From NCBI RefSeq assembly GCF_002088235.1, contig NZ_AQQV01000006.1, positions 1-64,000 of the forward strand: a stretch of DNA of 64,000 bases, in the 5' to 3' direction. Shown here piece by piece: positions 39,009-51,501 of this stretch (position 1 is the stretch's first letter; each line of letters begins with the position of its first letter). Under the pieces are notes generated by a model, which saw only the letters and a program-made list of their open reading frames with translations, searched no databases and was not told the origin of the DNA. The stretch is from Oceanococcus atlanticus (GTDB lineage Bacteria > Pseudomonadota > Gammaproteobacteria > Nevskiales > Oceanococcaceae). Both the position numbers and the translations under genes were made by a program.

Positions 39009-40169
39009 ATGGTTTTATTGCGTCACAGCCTGATTCTGCTTGTGCTGCTGCTCCTGCCGCAGGCCCACGCCGCGGGTGTGGCGCGCCCGGCCGGTTTCTA
39101 TCAGGGCAGTTCGCCGGTGGACAGCCGCAGCAGCGAGGCCCGCGATGCGGCCACCCGCGCGGCGCTGGGCGATGTGCTGGCGCGCATGACCGGCGATGTG
39201 TCGGTGAGCTTGAATGCCGCCTCCGAGGCCTTGCTGAGCAACGCGCCGCGCTATGTGCGCAGCTATCGGTATGCCGAGGACAATGTTGAGTTGCGCCCGG
39301 GCGAGCGCGAAACCCGGCAGCGCCTGATCGTGGATTTCGATCCCACGGCGCTGGTTCAGGCGGCCAAGCAGGCCGGCTTGCCGTTGTGGGACGATCGGCG
39401 CCCCACCACCATGACCTGGGTGGTCGGCCCGACCGATCAGGGGCCGCGCCATGTCTACGGGCGCGAGCGCATCGAAGAACGTCTGCCGGGACTGGTTGAA
39501 GCGGCCCGGCGCCGCGGCCTGCCCCTGGTCTATCCGCTGATGGACGAACAGGACCAGGCGGCGGTGAGCAGTTTCGACATCATCGGCGAGGATTACGAGC
39601 GGCTCGCGCAAGCGGCGTTGCGCTACCAGACCCGCCACATGTTGCTGGTGCGCATCGAGAGCCGCGACGGGCTGTGGTATGCCTTGTGGTCGTTCCTGCA
39701 GCCGGACCAGGAGCCGCGTCGCTGGCGCACGGTGGGCGATGAGCCGAACGTGGCACTGGCTTCGGGCTTTGACGAGTATGCCGACGAGCTGGCCAGTCGC
39801 TATGTCACCCGGGTTGCGGCAGGTTGGGTGCAGAGTGCGCGCCTGCGTGTGGTCGGTCTGAATGCGCTGGCCGACTATGCCCGGGTCCTCAATTTGCTCG
39901 AGACCACCAGCCTGATCGAGACCGTGCAACCGCGTGAACTGATGGGTGACGAGGTGGTGTTCCTGGTCGATTTCGAAGGAGAGGTCAGCGATCTGCAGCG
40001 CAGCCTGGCGGTGGCTGGCTTTCTGCGCGAGGAAGCCGCAGCGGCGGCCGGAACCCTGCTCGGCCAGGATGCCCAACCCGCAGCGGGTGATCCTGCAAGC
40101 GGCGGCTCAGGGCTGAGTTTCTACGCCGTCTCGCAGCGTCGCGAGTTGCGCTACCGCTACGCGCAGTGA
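39009..40169 (+). CDS. DUF2066 secreted protein
   Basis: 386 residues with a signal peptide ([14 protein letters not shown]). The DUF2066 domain covers most of the chain; [17 protein letters not shown] near the start is typical. The function is unknown. The order purM / DUF2066 / AI-2E transporter / hda is shared with Pseudomonas. The stop overlaps the next gene start. Confidence 0.9.
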   Translation: MVLLRHSLILLVLLLLPQAHAAGVARPAGFYQGSSPVDSRSSEARDAATRAALGDVLARMTGDVSVSLNAASEALLSNAPRYVRSYRYAEDNVELRPGERETRQRLIVDFDPTALVQAAKQAGLPLWDDRRPTTMTWVVGPTDQGPRHVYGRERIEERLPGLVEAARRRGLPLVYPLMDEQDQAAVSSFDIIGEDYERLAQAALRYQTRHMLLVRIESRDGLWYALWSFLQPDQEPRRWRTVGDEPNVALASGFDEYADELASRYVTRVAAGWVQSARLRVVGLNALADYARVLNLLETTSLIETVQPRELMGDEVVFLVDFEGEVSDLQRSLAVAGFLREEAAAAAGTLLGQDAQPAAGDPASGGSGLSFYAVSQRRELRYRYAQ

Positions 40170-41296
40170 TGAGCATGTTGTCGCATCCATGGGCCAGACC
40201 TGCATTGCTGCTTGGCGGCGTGCTGGGCTTGCTGTGGATGCTGCATCTGCTGTCGCCGATTCTGCTGCCGTTCGTGCTCGGCGCTGCCCTGGCTTATCTG
40301 GGCGATCCCATCGTCGATCGTCTGGAAGCCTGGAAACTGTCGCGCACCGCAGGCGTGTGCCTGGTCTTCGCCCTGTTCGGCGGTCTTGGTCTGGGCATGG
40401 TGCTGATTCTGCTGCCCTTGCTCTATGAGCAGGTCGCCGAGATGGTCCAGCGCATCCCCGAGTTCATGCTGTGGCTGCAACAGGATGCGGCGCCGCGTGT
40501 CGGCATCGTGCTGCCCGAAGGGGCGCATCTGGATGTCGAATCGATCAAGAAGATGATCACCGAGCATTGGTCCAAGGCCGGCGATCTGCTGTCGCAGTGG
40601 GTCGGGCCGCTGACCCGCTCGGGCGGCGCCATGCTGGGGCTGGCGATCAATCTGTTCATGGTGCCGGTAGTGACCTTCTACCTGCTGCGCGACTGGGATC
40701 TGCTGGTCGATGAGATTCGCAATCTGTTGCCGCGCCGGGCGGAGCCCAAGATCAGCGAGCTGGCGCGCGAAGTTGACGACGTGCTCGGCGCCTTCATCAC
40801 CGGTCAGCTGATGGTGATGATTTCGCTGGGCAGCTTGTATGCCCTGGGGCTGTGGCTGATCGGCCTTGATCTGGCGTTGCTGATCGGTTTTGGCGCGGGG
40901 GTTGTCAGCTTCATCCCTTATCTGGGGCCTATTGTCGGGATCGTCAGTGCCGGTGTGGCCATGCTCATCCAGACACAGGAATTGTTGCCGCTGGTCGGCG
41001 TTGCCGTAGTGTTCGGCCTGGGACAGTTCCTGGAAAGCGTGTGGCTGACGCCCTGGCTGGTGGGCGACAAGGTTGGCCTGCACCCGGTGACGGTGATTTT
41101 CGCAGTGATGGCCGGTGGCCAGCTGTTCGGTTTTGTCGGGGTCATGCTGGCGTTGCCGGTGGCCGCGTCACTGGCCGTGCTGGTGCGTCATCTGCGGGCG
41201 CACTGGCTTCAGAGCGACTGGTACGCACATGCCGAGCTGCCTGATTTTTCCCTGCACGATGATGCGGCGCCTGAGTCCGACGACACCCGCGCATGA
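40166..41296 (+). CDS. AI-2E-family transporter (PerM-like)
   Basis: About 376 residues with about eight membrane helices. The pattern of a long cytoplasm-facing amphipathic stretch (MVQRIPEFMLWLQQD) before helices and a conserved LIGFGAGVVSFIPYLGPIVG is that of the AI-2E/PerM superfamily. Some members export autoinducer-2, others are Na+/H+ antiporters; the substrate is not known. Possible starts are GTG 40166, ATG 40169 and ATG 40175. The stop overlaps hda as ATGA. Confidence 0.92.
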   Translation: MMSMLSHPWARPALLLGGVLGLLWMLHLLSPILLPFVLGAALAYLGDPIVDRLEAWKLSRTAGVCLVFALFGGLGLGMVLILLPLLYEQVAEMVQRIPEFMLWLQQDAAPRVGIVLPEGAHLDVESIKKMITEHWSKAGDLLSQWVGPLTRSGGAMLGLAINLFMVPVVTFYLLRDWDLLVDEIRNLLPRRAEPKISELAREVDDVLGAFITGQLMVMISLGSLYALGLWLIGLDLALLIGFGAGVVSFIPYLGPIVGIVSAGVAMLIQTQELLPLVGVAVVFGLGQFLESVWLTPWLVGDKVGLHPVTVIFAVMAGGQLFGFVGVMLALPVAASLAVLVRHLRAHWLQSDWYAHAELPDFSLHDDAAPESDDTRA

Positions 41297-41994
41297 GCGC
41301 CAGCCAGCAGCTTTTACGCCTGGAGCGTCCGGGCAGTTCGGACTTTGACAGCTTCTGGCCCGGACCCAATGCGCGCATCGCAACCACGCTGCGCCATTTT
41401 GCGGTCGACGACGAAGAAGGTTTGCAACTGCTGATCGGCCCGCGCGCCAGTGGCAAGAGTCACCTTGCTCAGGCCAGTTGCCGGCGGCGCTGGGAGGCGG
41501 GGCGTCAGGCTGCGTATCTGCCCCTGCGCGAAGCGCCGCTGGATGCCGCCATGCTCGACAGCTTCGCGGCCAGCGGTCTGATCGTGGTCGATGCGGTCGA
41601 GGCGTTGCGGGCCGAGGACGAACTGCTCCTGCTGCGCCTGGTCGACCGCGTCCGTGCGGCCGGCGGCAAACTGCTGGTGTGCAGCCGGGTATGGCCGGAT
41701 CAGCTTGATCTGCAGACCCCGGATCTGCGTTCGCGTCTGCAGTGGGGCGCCATGCTGGAATTGAAACTTCCGGACGAAGCCGGTCTGTCGGCCATGCTGG
41801 CACACCGGGCGCAGCGCCTTGGTGTGCACTGGTCTCCGCGACTGGGGGATTTTCTGTTGCGCCGTTTGCCGCGAGATCCCAGGGCCCTGGCAGGCGCGCT
41901 GGATGCGGCCTACGACCGCGCCGTGGCTGACGGGCGTCAGCTCACCGTGCCGTTACTGCGAGAGATTCTGGACCCGCTGGCCACGCACGAATAA
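41293..41994 (+). CDS. hda: DnaA inactivator Hda
   Basis: 233 residues of AAA+ fold related to DnaA domain III. Walker A is GPRASGKSHLAQA; the arginine-finger sensor region near RRLPRDPRALAGALDAAYDRA is typical. With the beta clamp it stimulates DnaA-ATP hydrolysis and limits replication initiation. The N-terminus LLRLERPGSSDFDSFWPG is a variant of the clamp-binding QLxLP motif. It ends 42 bases inside the convergent DUF2069 gene. Confidence 0.95.
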   Translation: MSASQQLLRLERPGSSDFDSFWPGPNARIATTLRHFAVDDEEGLQLLIGPRASGKSHLAQASCRRRWEAGRQAAYLPLREAPLDAAMLDSFAASGLIVVDAVEALRAEDELLLLRLVDRVRAAGGKLLVCSRVWPDQLDLQTPDLRSRLQWGAMLELKLPDEAGLSAMLAHRAQRLGVHWSPRLGDFLLRRLPRDPRALAGALDAAYDRAVADGRQLTVPLLREILDPLATHE

Positions 41995-42303
41995 ATTGCT
42001 GGCCACGAACCACACCGCGCCCAGCACCATGCAGATCAGGGCGGGCAGGCGGCTGTCCAGATTGACGTAGGCCTCCATCGCGCAATAGGCGATGTAGCAG
42101 GTTGCGGCCAGCGTGCCCCAGGCGTGGGTGTAGGTCTTGCCACGAAAAAGACCGGGCAGGGCCAGCAGGCCCGGAATGCTGAACAGCCCCATGATCACCG
42201 TGGCCATGCGGCTGGGAGCCAGCACCGTGGGCCAGAGCAGAAACACCAGCATGAAAGCGCTGGCCGCAGCGGCGGCCAGGAAACGAAAGAAACGCGGCGT
42301 CAT
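41953..42303 (-). CDS. DUF2069 inner-membrane protein
   Basis: 116 residues with about four membrane helices (FLAAAAASAFMLVFLLWP, VIMGLFSIPGLLALPGLF, CYIAYCAMEAYVN, LICMVLGAVWFVASNL). The pattern RGKTYTHAWGT is the DUF2069 mark. The function is unknown, but it commonly follows wrbA in gammaproteobacteria, as here with 28 bases between. Its 3' end overlaps hda on the other strand. Confidence 0.88.
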   Translation of the reverse strand: MTPRFFRFLAAAAASAFMLVFLLWPTVLAPSRMATVIMGLFSIPGLLALPGLFRGKTYTHAWGTLAATCYIAYCAMEAYVNLDSRLPALICMVLGAVWFVASNLFVRGQRVQNLSQ

Positions 42304-42331
42304 GCCAGGCTCGGGATCGGGCGGGCCGGCA

Positions 42332-44927
<2,596 letters not shown>

Positions 44928-44928
44928 G

Positions 44929-45783
44929 TTAGTGAACCTTCTTCGGATCCAGCGCGTCCTGCAACGCGTCGGAAAACAGATTGAACGCCATGACCAGAAC
45001 AAACAGCATGCCCGAGGCGGCGAAGAAGTTCTTGAATTGACCGACGATGACCTCCTGGGTGCTTTCGGCAATCATCAGGCCCCAGCTCACGCCGTCCTGC
45101 ACGCCAAGACCGAGAAACGACAGGATGACTTCGGACTTGATCGCGGAGACGAACACGATGGTGGCCTGGACCAGCAGCAGATGCGAGGTGTTGGGCAGGA
45201 TGTGGCGGAAAATGATCAGGTGCTGGGGCACGCCGATGGCGCGCGCAGCCTCGATGAATTCCAGCTCCTTGAGCTTCATGACCTCGCCACGCACCACCCG
45301 GGCGGTGGTGGTCCAGAAGGTCGCAATCATGGCCGCGTGCATGGCCAGCGGATGGCCCTGCAGGGCGAACGCCACGGCCGCCACGAACAGGTAGAAGGGG
45401 ATCGAGTCCAGGGTGCCCATCAGCCACAGGATGACCTCGTCACTCCAGCGCCCGGCGAAAAAGCCCGAAATGGCGCCCAGGATGGCCCCCAATATGGTGC
45501 TCAGTACAGCCACCGAGAGGCCGATCTCGAACGCGGTTTTGGTGCTGTAAATGGCCCGGTCGAAAATATCCTGGCCTGACAGATTGGTGCCGAACCAGTG
45601 TGCGCTGGACATCGGCAGATTGCTGCCGCTGGTCAGTGTGCTCCACTGCTGGCCCCACAGATCCAGCCATACGCCCAGGGCGATGACGAAATAACCCAGC
45701 ACGATACCGGCCGAGGCCAGGCCAAAACGATCGCCCAGGAACTTGCGCCAGGCTTTCGACCAGAAGGATTCGCCGGCACTCAT
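44929..45783 (-). CDS. Oligopeptide ABC transporter permease OppC-type
   Basis: 284 residues with six expected membrane helices, including GLASAGIVLGYFVIALGVW near the N-terminus. The ATPase-coupling EAA loop reads EAARAIGVPQHLIIFRHILPN. The extended N-terminal cytoplasmic segment is typical of OppC/DppC. The start overlaps the OppB-type stop by four bases. Confidence 0.93.
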   Translation of the reverse strand: MSAGESFWSKAWRKFLGDRFGLASAGIVLGYFVIALGVWLDLWGQQWSTLTSGSNLPMSSAHWFGTNLSGQDIFDRAIYSTKTAFEIGLSVAVLSTILGAILGAISGFFAGRWSDEVILWLMGTLDSIPFYLFVAAVAFALQGHPLAMHAAMIATFWTTTARVVRGEVMKLKELEFIEAARAIGVPQHLIIFRHILPNTSHLLLVQATIVFVSAIKSEVILSFLGLGVQDGVSWGLMIAESTQEVIVGQFKNFFAASGMLFVLVMAFNLFSDALQDALDPKKVH

Positions 45784-46727
45784 TTCAGTTCCACCCGGGG
45801 ATCAAACAGACGGTAGAGCACATCGGTGACGATCAGGACGACCACGAACAGCACCGCCGTGGCGCCGACAACCGCCTTGAGCACCGGCTGATCGCCGGTG
45901 GTGATGGCGTCATAGGTGACCTTGCCGACACCGGGAATGCCGAAATAGCTTTCGATCAGCAGTGAACCGGAGATCACCACCAGCGGGATCGAGAACATGA
46001 TGCGCGTGATGATCGGAATCATGCTGTTCTTGAGCACCCGCTTGAGCAGAATGCTGCGTGCCGAGGCGCCGTAGGCGCGTGCGGTGCGGATGTGGTCCTT
46101 GCCCAGCTCCTCGACGATGACGGCGCGGTAGAAGCGCGTGTTGTAGCCCAGCGAAACAAACACGATGGCCAGGGTTGGCACGGTCACGTAGTAGAGGTAT
46201 TCGCCGAGGGTGTCCATCGACCAGCCGCGCACCGGAAACATGTTGAGGCCGTAGGCCGAGGAAAACATGACCTGGAAGCCGATGATGATGATCAGAAAAC
46301 TCACGCTCATGCCGACCACAGCAAACGTCATGATGCTTTTGTCGATCCAGGTGCTGCGATAGTAGGCGGCCAGCAAGGCGAGCAAGATGCCGATGACGTT
46401 GCCAAGCACGAAGCCGGGCAGGGTCAGGGCCAGCGAGATCGGGATGGTGCGGCCAAGCAGTCGGGTGACCCGTTCGCCGGTGGAATCAGAGTGACCGAAA
46501 TTCAGCGTGGCCAGCTCGATGACATAGGTGGTGTAGCGCTTGAAGAAGGGTTGGTCGTAGCCCAGATCGGCCCGGATCTGGGCGATCTGCTCCTCAGTCG
46601 GGTTCTTGCCGGCCAGCTCGTAGGTTTTGTCCGGACCGAAGTAAACCATCAGCACGAAACTGATGAAGGTCACGCCAAGAATCAGCGGCAGCCCCGCGAG
46701 GAGCTTCTTCAGGGTGTACTGCAGCAC
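45780..46727 (-). CDS. Oligopeptide ABC transporter permease OppB-type
   Basis: 315 residues, six membrane helices. The first helix is LLAGLPLILGVTFISFVLMV and the EAA loop is RAYGASARSILLKRVLKNS. The start is GTG 46727, four bases after the substrate-binding protein stop. The paired permeases form the pore. Confidence 0.93.
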   Translation of the reverse strand: MLQYTLKKLLAGLPLILGVTFISFVLMVYFGPDKTYELAGKNPTEEQIAQIRADLGYDQPFFKRYTTYVIELATLNFGHSDSTGERVTRLLGRTIPISLALTLPGFVLGNVIGILLALLAAYYRSTWIDKSIMTFAVVGMSVSFLIIIIGFQVMFSSAYGLNMFPVRGWSMDTLGEYLYYVTVPTLAIVFVSLGYNTRFYRAVIVEELGKDHIRTARAYGASARSILLKRVLKNSMIPIITRIMFSIPLVVISGSLLIESYFGIPGVGKVTYDAITTGDQPVLKAVVGATAVLFVVVLIVTDVLYRLFDPRVELK

Positions 46728-46731
46728 GGTT

Positions 46732-48561
46732 TCAGGACGCTGGCGCGGTCTGTTCGTCGGCGTTCTTGATGTCGACGTAGCGCAGCCAGAATCCGCCCAG
46801 AATCTCGCGGTTGGGCAGGCCGATCACGTCTTTGTGCCACAGATAGATGCGATTGCGCGACAAGCCGCTGATGGTCACGCAGTCGTCTAGCACCATCTGA
46901 CTCATGTCCAGATAGAGCTTTTCGCGCTCCGGACCGGGCTGCATCACCGCGGTTTTTTCGAACAGGGCGTCAAAGGCCGGATTGTTGTAGTTCGAGTTGT
47001 TCGAGCCCGGCGTGTGGTTGGGGCCGTAGAACAGCTGCAGGGTGTTTTCCGAATCCGGGTAATCCAGCCCCCAGCCCATCGGGATCACGTCCAGCTGGCT
47101 GGTTTTGATGGCTTTGTTGTAGTCGCCGAAGGTGGCGAAGCTGACCGGTTTGATCTTGGACGACGGATAACCGATGTCGGCCATGAAGCCACGGAACTGC
47201 TCGAACAGCTGGCGGCTGGTTACCGAGTTCTGAAAGCCATATTCCAGCGTGGGCAGGTTGTCTTGTGTCCAGCCGGCTTTTTCCAGGCGCGTGCGGGCCC
47301 GCTCAAGATTGCGGCTGATCGAGTCCTGCGGCAGTTTGCTGTGCAGGTCGCTGGCCGCCGGCGGCACGATGCCCGGGAAGACCACGCCGATACCGGAATA
47401 GAAGCGGTTGTTGCGGGCGCTCCAGTCCATGGCATCGCGCATGGCGCAGCGCAATTCACGGTTGCGCGCGTCTTGCTGCGGATCATCGTTGTGGCCGAGG
47501 TAAGGTTTGTCCATGTTCAGGCTGGTGAACACGAAGCCGGCTTCAACCCCGGTTGTCGAATGGTAGCGCTCAGTCCAGTCCGGTTTCAGCTTGATCGGAT
47601 CGCGGCTGTCCAGCACGGTGTCGGTCTGCTCCACCGGCACGCTGGTGAACTGGATTTCGTTGCCCTTGGTGAAGGAATTCCAGCGCGCGGCGGTTTCCAG
47701 GATGAAATCGATTTCCAGGCGGTCGATGAAGGGCGGGCTGCGGCCTTCAATGGCTTCCAGTCCGAGGCCACCGTGGATTGCCGGGTCGAAACCTTCGGCG
47801 GCCAGGTCGATGGGCTCCTGGCGAAAATGCGGGTTGGCTTCCAGCACGGCTTTGGCGGTATCGAACTTGGCCATGCGGAACGGGCCGGAACCGACCGGGC
47901 GAATCGACAGCTCGCGGCCGTATTTGTCCACAGCTTCATGCGGCACTACGCCGGCAAAGCCCATGGCCAGGGTGTAGGTCAGCTGCGGGTAGGGTTTGGT
48001 TAGATGAATCGCCAGCGTGTGGTCATCCACCACCTCGAGGCCTTCAACGTCCTCATTGTAATCCGCACCATCCTGGCCCCACTGGTCTAGGCCCTTGATA
48101 CGTCCAGCCCACAACCACGAGCCCTGCGAGCGGTTGGATGGATCGAAGTGGCGTTTCAGTGAGTAGGCCACATCGGCGGCCACCAGTTCGCGGCCCTGGC
48201 CATTTTCGAAGGCGGGGTCATCCACGAAGCGCACGCCGGGTTTGATGCGGATGGTGTAGCTCAGGCCGTCGTCCGAAATTTCGGGCATGGCCGCGGCAAG
48301 ATTGGGTTTCAGTGCATACGGACGCGTCAGATACTTATAACTGTAGAGCGTGTCATAGGTGTTCAGAACCAGGAAATTGGCGTAAACAGTGGCCGAATGC
48401 AGCGGATCCAGATTGGTGGGTGCACCGTCCATGGAGTGCCGATACACTTTGATGGCTTCGCCGTCAGCATTGGTCGCTGGTTGGTCCGAGCCTTTGCTGC
48501 AAGCGCCAAGGCCCAGCGCAACGAGCAATGTGGCAAGGTAGGTGACGGCGTGATTTCGCAT
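46732..48561 (-). CDS. Peptide ABC transporter substrate-binding lipoprotein
   Basis: 609 residues of the family 5 solute-binding proteins (OppA/DppA type). The lipobox is LGLGAC. Family marks include LDPLHSATVYANFLVLNTYD and LNMDKP; ligand contacts are not predicted. The Gly/Gln-rich FENGQGRELVAADVAYSLKR segment is typical. GGGGAG lies 6 bases before ATG 48561. It is first in the run through the four transporter genes and on to wrbA and DUF2069. Confidence 0.92.
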   Translation of the reverse strand: MRNHAVTYLATLLVALGLGACSKGSDQPATNADGEAIKVYRHSMDGAPTNLDPLHSATVYANFLVLNTYDTLYSYKYLTRPYALKPNLAAAMPEISDDGLSYTIRIKPGVRFVDDPAFENGQGRELVAADVAYSLKRHFDPSNRSQGSWLWAGRIKGLDQWGQDGADYNEDVEGLEVVDDHTLAIHLTKPYPQLTYTLAMGFAGVVPHEAVDKYGRELSIRPVGSGPFRMAKFDTAKAVLEANPHFRQEPIDLAAEGFDPAIHGGLGLEAIEGRSPPFIDRLEIDFILETAARWNSFTKGNEIQFTSVPVEQTDTVLDSRDPIKLKPDWTERYHSTTGVEAGFVFTSLNMDKPYLGHNDDPQQDARNRELRCAMRDAMDWSARNNRFYSGIGVVFPGIVPPAASDLHSKLPQDSISRNLERARTRLEKAGWTQDNLPTLEYGFQNSVTSRQLFEQFRGFMADIGYPSSKIKPVSFATFGDYNKAIKTSQLDVIPMGWGLDYPDSENTLQLFYGPNHTPGSNNSNYNNPAFDALFEKTAVMQPGPEREKLYLDMSQMVLDDCVTISGLSRNRIYLWHKDVIGLPNREILGGFWLRYVDIKNADEQTAPAS

Positions 48562-48593
48562 GACTCCCCAATCCGGTGTTCGGCAAAAGACTA

Positions 48594-49319
48594 ATGACGC
48601 AACAGCATAGCAAGTGGTTCCCCCGGACTGCGCTCCTGATGGGAATTGTGGCGCTGTCGGCGTGCGCTGGGCTGCCAAGCAAGCCGCTTGCCAAAGCGCC
48701 CGAGCCGGCGCCCGTGCGGTTGGTCAGTCTGTCCCCGCCACCACCCAGCCCGCAGCTGATTCGAGGGCTGGCGGGGGTAGAACTGGAGATCATGGAGTTT
48801 CCGGTGCGTGGGCCACGCCATATGGCCTGGCAGCAGCGCGTGCTGACGGTAGAGTCCTTGGCTGCGCAGGGCTATGCGTCTCAGGCCCAGCAGCGTCTTG
48901 ATGTCTTGCGTGCCGAGGTATTGCGCGAAAGTGCGGCTTATTACCGTATGCAGGCTTTGCGCTATCACAGCCAGGCCAAGCAGTTTGCGCGCCTCAACAG
49001 CGACCAGTACGATCGCTTGCGCGCGCTTGATTTTGCGGTGCATGAAAGCGCATTCAAATCAGCCTATTTCCAGGGCCGTGCACTGGTGCGTGAGTTGTGG
49101 GCGGCTCACGCCTGGGTGACGGTGCGGTCCGGAGACACCCTGGCGTCTATCGCCGCGCAGCGTGCGGTTTACGACAACCCCAATTTGTGGCCATTGCTGA
49201 AGTCAGCCAACAAGGGCTTGTTGTTCCGTAATCCGCCGCTGCAACCGGGTTGGCGCCTGCGTTATCCGCTACACCCCCGACTGGACGAGATTTTTGCTGC
49301 CGTTGAGGGCCTTCATTAG
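48594..49319 (+). CDS. LysM-domain lipoprotein
   Basis: About 241 residues: a lipoprotein signal ending GIVALSAC, a Pro-rich linker, a helical region (QRLDVLRAEVLRES) and a C-terminal LysM domain (VRSGDTLASIAAQ ... NLWPLLKSANKG). LysM binds peptidoglycan. The role is unknown; the architecture suits an anchored cell-wall protein. ATG 48594 is preferred to GTG 48576. It is divergent from the peptide transporter. Confidence 0.85.
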   Translation: MTQQHSKWFPRTALLMGIVALSACAGLPSKPLAKAPEPAPVRLVSLSPPPPSPQLIRGLAGVELEIMEFPVRGPRHMAWQQRVLTVESLAAQGYASQAQQRLDVLRAEVLRESAAYYRMQALRYHSQAKQFARLNSDQYDRLRALDFAVHESAFKSAYFQGRALVRELWAAHAWVTVRSGDTLASIAAQRAVYDNPNLWPLLKSANKGLLFRNPPLQPGWRLRYPLHPRLDEIFAAVEGLH

Positions 49320-49381
49320 GAGCACGGTGGCTCGAACGGCAGGCATCCCGCCGTCGAATCAGGCCGCGCTGTGATACGCGC

Positions 49382-51076
49382 TCAGCCTTGCTGCAGGCGT
49401 TCGATCAGCGCCTCGACCGACCACGGCAGTTTTTCGGCATCTCCGCCGGCGCGGGCTTTGTATTCGATCTCGCCGGCTTCAAGGCCCCGCTCCGACAGCA
49501 CCACCCGATGCGGGATGCCGATCAGTTCGGCGTCGCCAAACATCTGGCCCGGGCGCAGACCGCGATCGTCCCACAGCACATCGAAACCGGCGCTGAGCAA
49601 TGCGTCATAAATCTGCGCGATTTCCTGTTCAAGCTTTTCCGATTTCTTGGGATTGATCGGGTTGAGCAGCACTTCAAACGGTGCAATGGCCTGAGGCCAG
49701 ACGATGCCAGCGTCGTCGTGGCGCTGTTCGATCGCCGCGGCAACCACGCGAGAAACCCCGATGCCGTAGCAGCCCATGTAGGGCACGGCATCCTTGCCGT
49801 TGGCGTCGAGCACGGTGGCCTTCATCGCCTCGGTGTACTTGCGTCCCAGCTGGAAGATGTGACCAACCTCGATGCCACGCACGAAGGCCAACTTGCCGCC
49901 GTCTGGCGCGGTGTCGCCGGGGCACACCTCGCGCAGGTCCTCGACCCGCGGTTCGGCCAGATCCCGACCCCAGTTGACGCCCTGCAGGTGTTCGCCGTCA
50001 CGGTTGGCGCCGCATACGAAGTCGGCCAGGGTGGCGGCATCGGCGTCGGCGATGACCGGCAACTTAAGCCCGACCGGGCCGAGTGAACCTGGCGCACAGC
50101 CGGTTGCAGCGCGAATTTCGTCGTCACTGGCCAGGGTGCAGCCGCCCAGAATCTTTTCCGCCTTGAGCAGATTGAGATTGTGATCGCCCTGCAGGCACAG
50201 CGCGAACAGCTCGCCGGCGTCGTTCTTCACGATCATGGTCTTGAGGCACTGTGCCGCTGCCACATCCAGCAGGCTGGCGACAGCTTCTATGCTGCGCTGA
50301 TCCGGCGTGGCCAGCGTGCTCATGGCCTGGCTGGCTTCGCCGCGCGCACTGCGCAGGGGCTGGCACACTGCGGCCTCGACGTTGGCCGCGTAATCGCCCG
50401 AATCGGACACTGCCAGCAGGTCCTCGCCACTGCCGGCGAGCACGTGAAACTCCTCGGATTGCTTGCCGCCGATGTTGCCGGAGTCGGCCTGCACGATGCG
50501 GAATTCCACGCCCACGCGTTCGAAGATGCGGCTGTAGGCGGCACGCATACCAGCATAGGTTTCGGCCAGCGAGGCTTCATCCATATTGAACGAGTAAGCG
50601 TCCTTCATGAGGAACTCGCGCGCCCGCATGACCCCGAAACGGGGACGGATTTCATCGCGGAACTTGGTCTGAATCTGGTAATAGTTGACCGGCAGCTGCT
50701 TGTAGCTTTTGACGTCCTGACGCACCAGCGAGGTGATCACTTCCTCGTGGGTCGGGCCGTAGCAGTAATCGCGCTCATGACGGTCGGTCAGGCGCAGCAT
50801 CTCCGCGCCCATCACATCCCAGCGACCCGATTCCTGCCACAGCTCGGCCGGGTGCACGCTGGGCATCAGCAGTTCCACGGCACCGGCGCGGTTCATTTCC
50901 TCGCGCACGATGGCCTCGACCTTGCGCAGGGTTTTCAGGCCCAGCGGTGTCCAGGTGTAAAGACCGGCTGCAAGGCGCCGGATCATGCCGGCGCGCAGCA
51001 TCAGCTGGTGGCTGACAATCTCGGCATCAGCCGGGGTTTCCTTGCTGGTGACGACAGGGAATTGAGACAGGCGCAT
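49382..51076 (-). CDS. proS: Prolyl-tRNA synthetase
   Basis: 564 residues, the bacterial-type ProRS. Class II motif 2 region reads [24 protein letters not shown], and an editing INS domain that clears Ala-tRNA-Pro spans about residues 230-390. The C-terminal anticodon domain includes [17 protein letters not shown]. It starts at ATG 51076, eight bases after the JAMM gene. Confidence 0.97.
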   Translation of the reverse strand: MRLSQFPVVTSKETPADAEIVSHQLMLRAGMIRRLAAGLYTWTPLGLKTLRKVEAIVREEMNRAGAVELLMPSVHPAELWQESGRWDVMGAEMLRLTDRHERDYCYGPTHEEVITSLVRQDVKSYKQLPVNYYQIQTKFRDEIRPRFGVMRAREFLMKDAYSFNMDEASLAETYAGMRAAYSRIFERVGVEFRIVQADSGNIGGKQSEEFHVLAGSGEDLLAVSDSGDYAANVEAAVCQPLRSARGEASQAMSTLATPDQRSIEAVASLLDVAAAQCLKTMIVKNDAGELFALCLQGDHNLNLLKAEKILGGCTLASDDEIRAATGCAPGSLGPVGLKLPVIADADAATLADFVCGANRDGEHLQGVNWGRDLAEPRVEDLREVCPGDTAPDGGKLAFVRGIEVGHIFQLGRKYTEAMKATVLDANGKDAVPYMGCYGIGVSRVVAAAIEQRHDDAGIVWPQAIAPFEVLLNPINPKKSEKLEQEIAQIYDALLSAGFDVLWDDRGLRPGQMFGDAELIGIPHRVVLSERGLEAGEIEYKARAGGDAEKLPWSVEALIERLQQG

Positions 51077-51084
51077 GATGAGTT

Positions 51085-51501
51085 CTAAAGAAAAATCTGG
51101 ACGGGAGTTTCGCGCAGTTGATCCTGCGCGGGAGTGAAGGCACGCATTTCCAGCACGCCTTTGATGTTGAGCGAGATGACCAGCAGCCTGAGCGTGCTGT
51201 CCGGGCTGGCCGCGCGATCGTCGTCATCCGGCATCGGTGGCGAGTCCGGGTGGCTGTGATAAACCGCCAGCGGTTGCAGGCCGCGCGTCTGCGCGCTGCT
51301 GACCGCACGAGCGAATTCCTGGGCATCAATCGCATGGTGCAGTTCCGGGCTTTCAGCCTGGTTGCGCAGATGAACAATTTCGCGCGCTTGCGCATCGGTG
51401 CCCAGCACCAGACCGCAAACGCGCGCTTGCGGTGAGGTCTGGGCGTGCTTGAGCAGTTGCATCGCGAGCTCGCGGCTCAGCGTGATGGCGGGTTCGGACA
51501 T
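51085..51501 (-). CDS. JAMM/Mov34 (M67-like) protein with altered active site
   Basis: 138 residues. The metal ligands HSHP (His82 and His84) and Asp95 of the JAMM motif are present, but the Glu that sits two residues before CGL in relatives is Arg27 ([10 protein letters not shown]), and the Ser of PSxxD is Asp92 (PDDDD). The typical role is cleavage of isopeptide or C-terminal bonds, often of sulfur-carrier proteins. The changes suggest reduced or different activity. It is coupled to moeB by a one-base overlap, matching a sulfur-carrier setting. No ThiS/MoaD gene adjoins. Confidence 0.85.
   Translation of the reverse strand: MSEPAITLSRELAMQLLKHAQTSPQARVCGLVLGTDAQAREIVHLRNQAESPELHHAIDAQEFARAVSSAQTRGLQPLAVYHSHPDSPPMPDDDDRAASPDSTLRLLVISLNIKGVLEMRAFTPAQDQLRETPVQIFL

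Noticed and set aside
49320-49381. Terminator between the LysM gene and proS
   Set aside because: Only a 5-bp stem (ACGGC/GCCGT) without a U-tract is visible.
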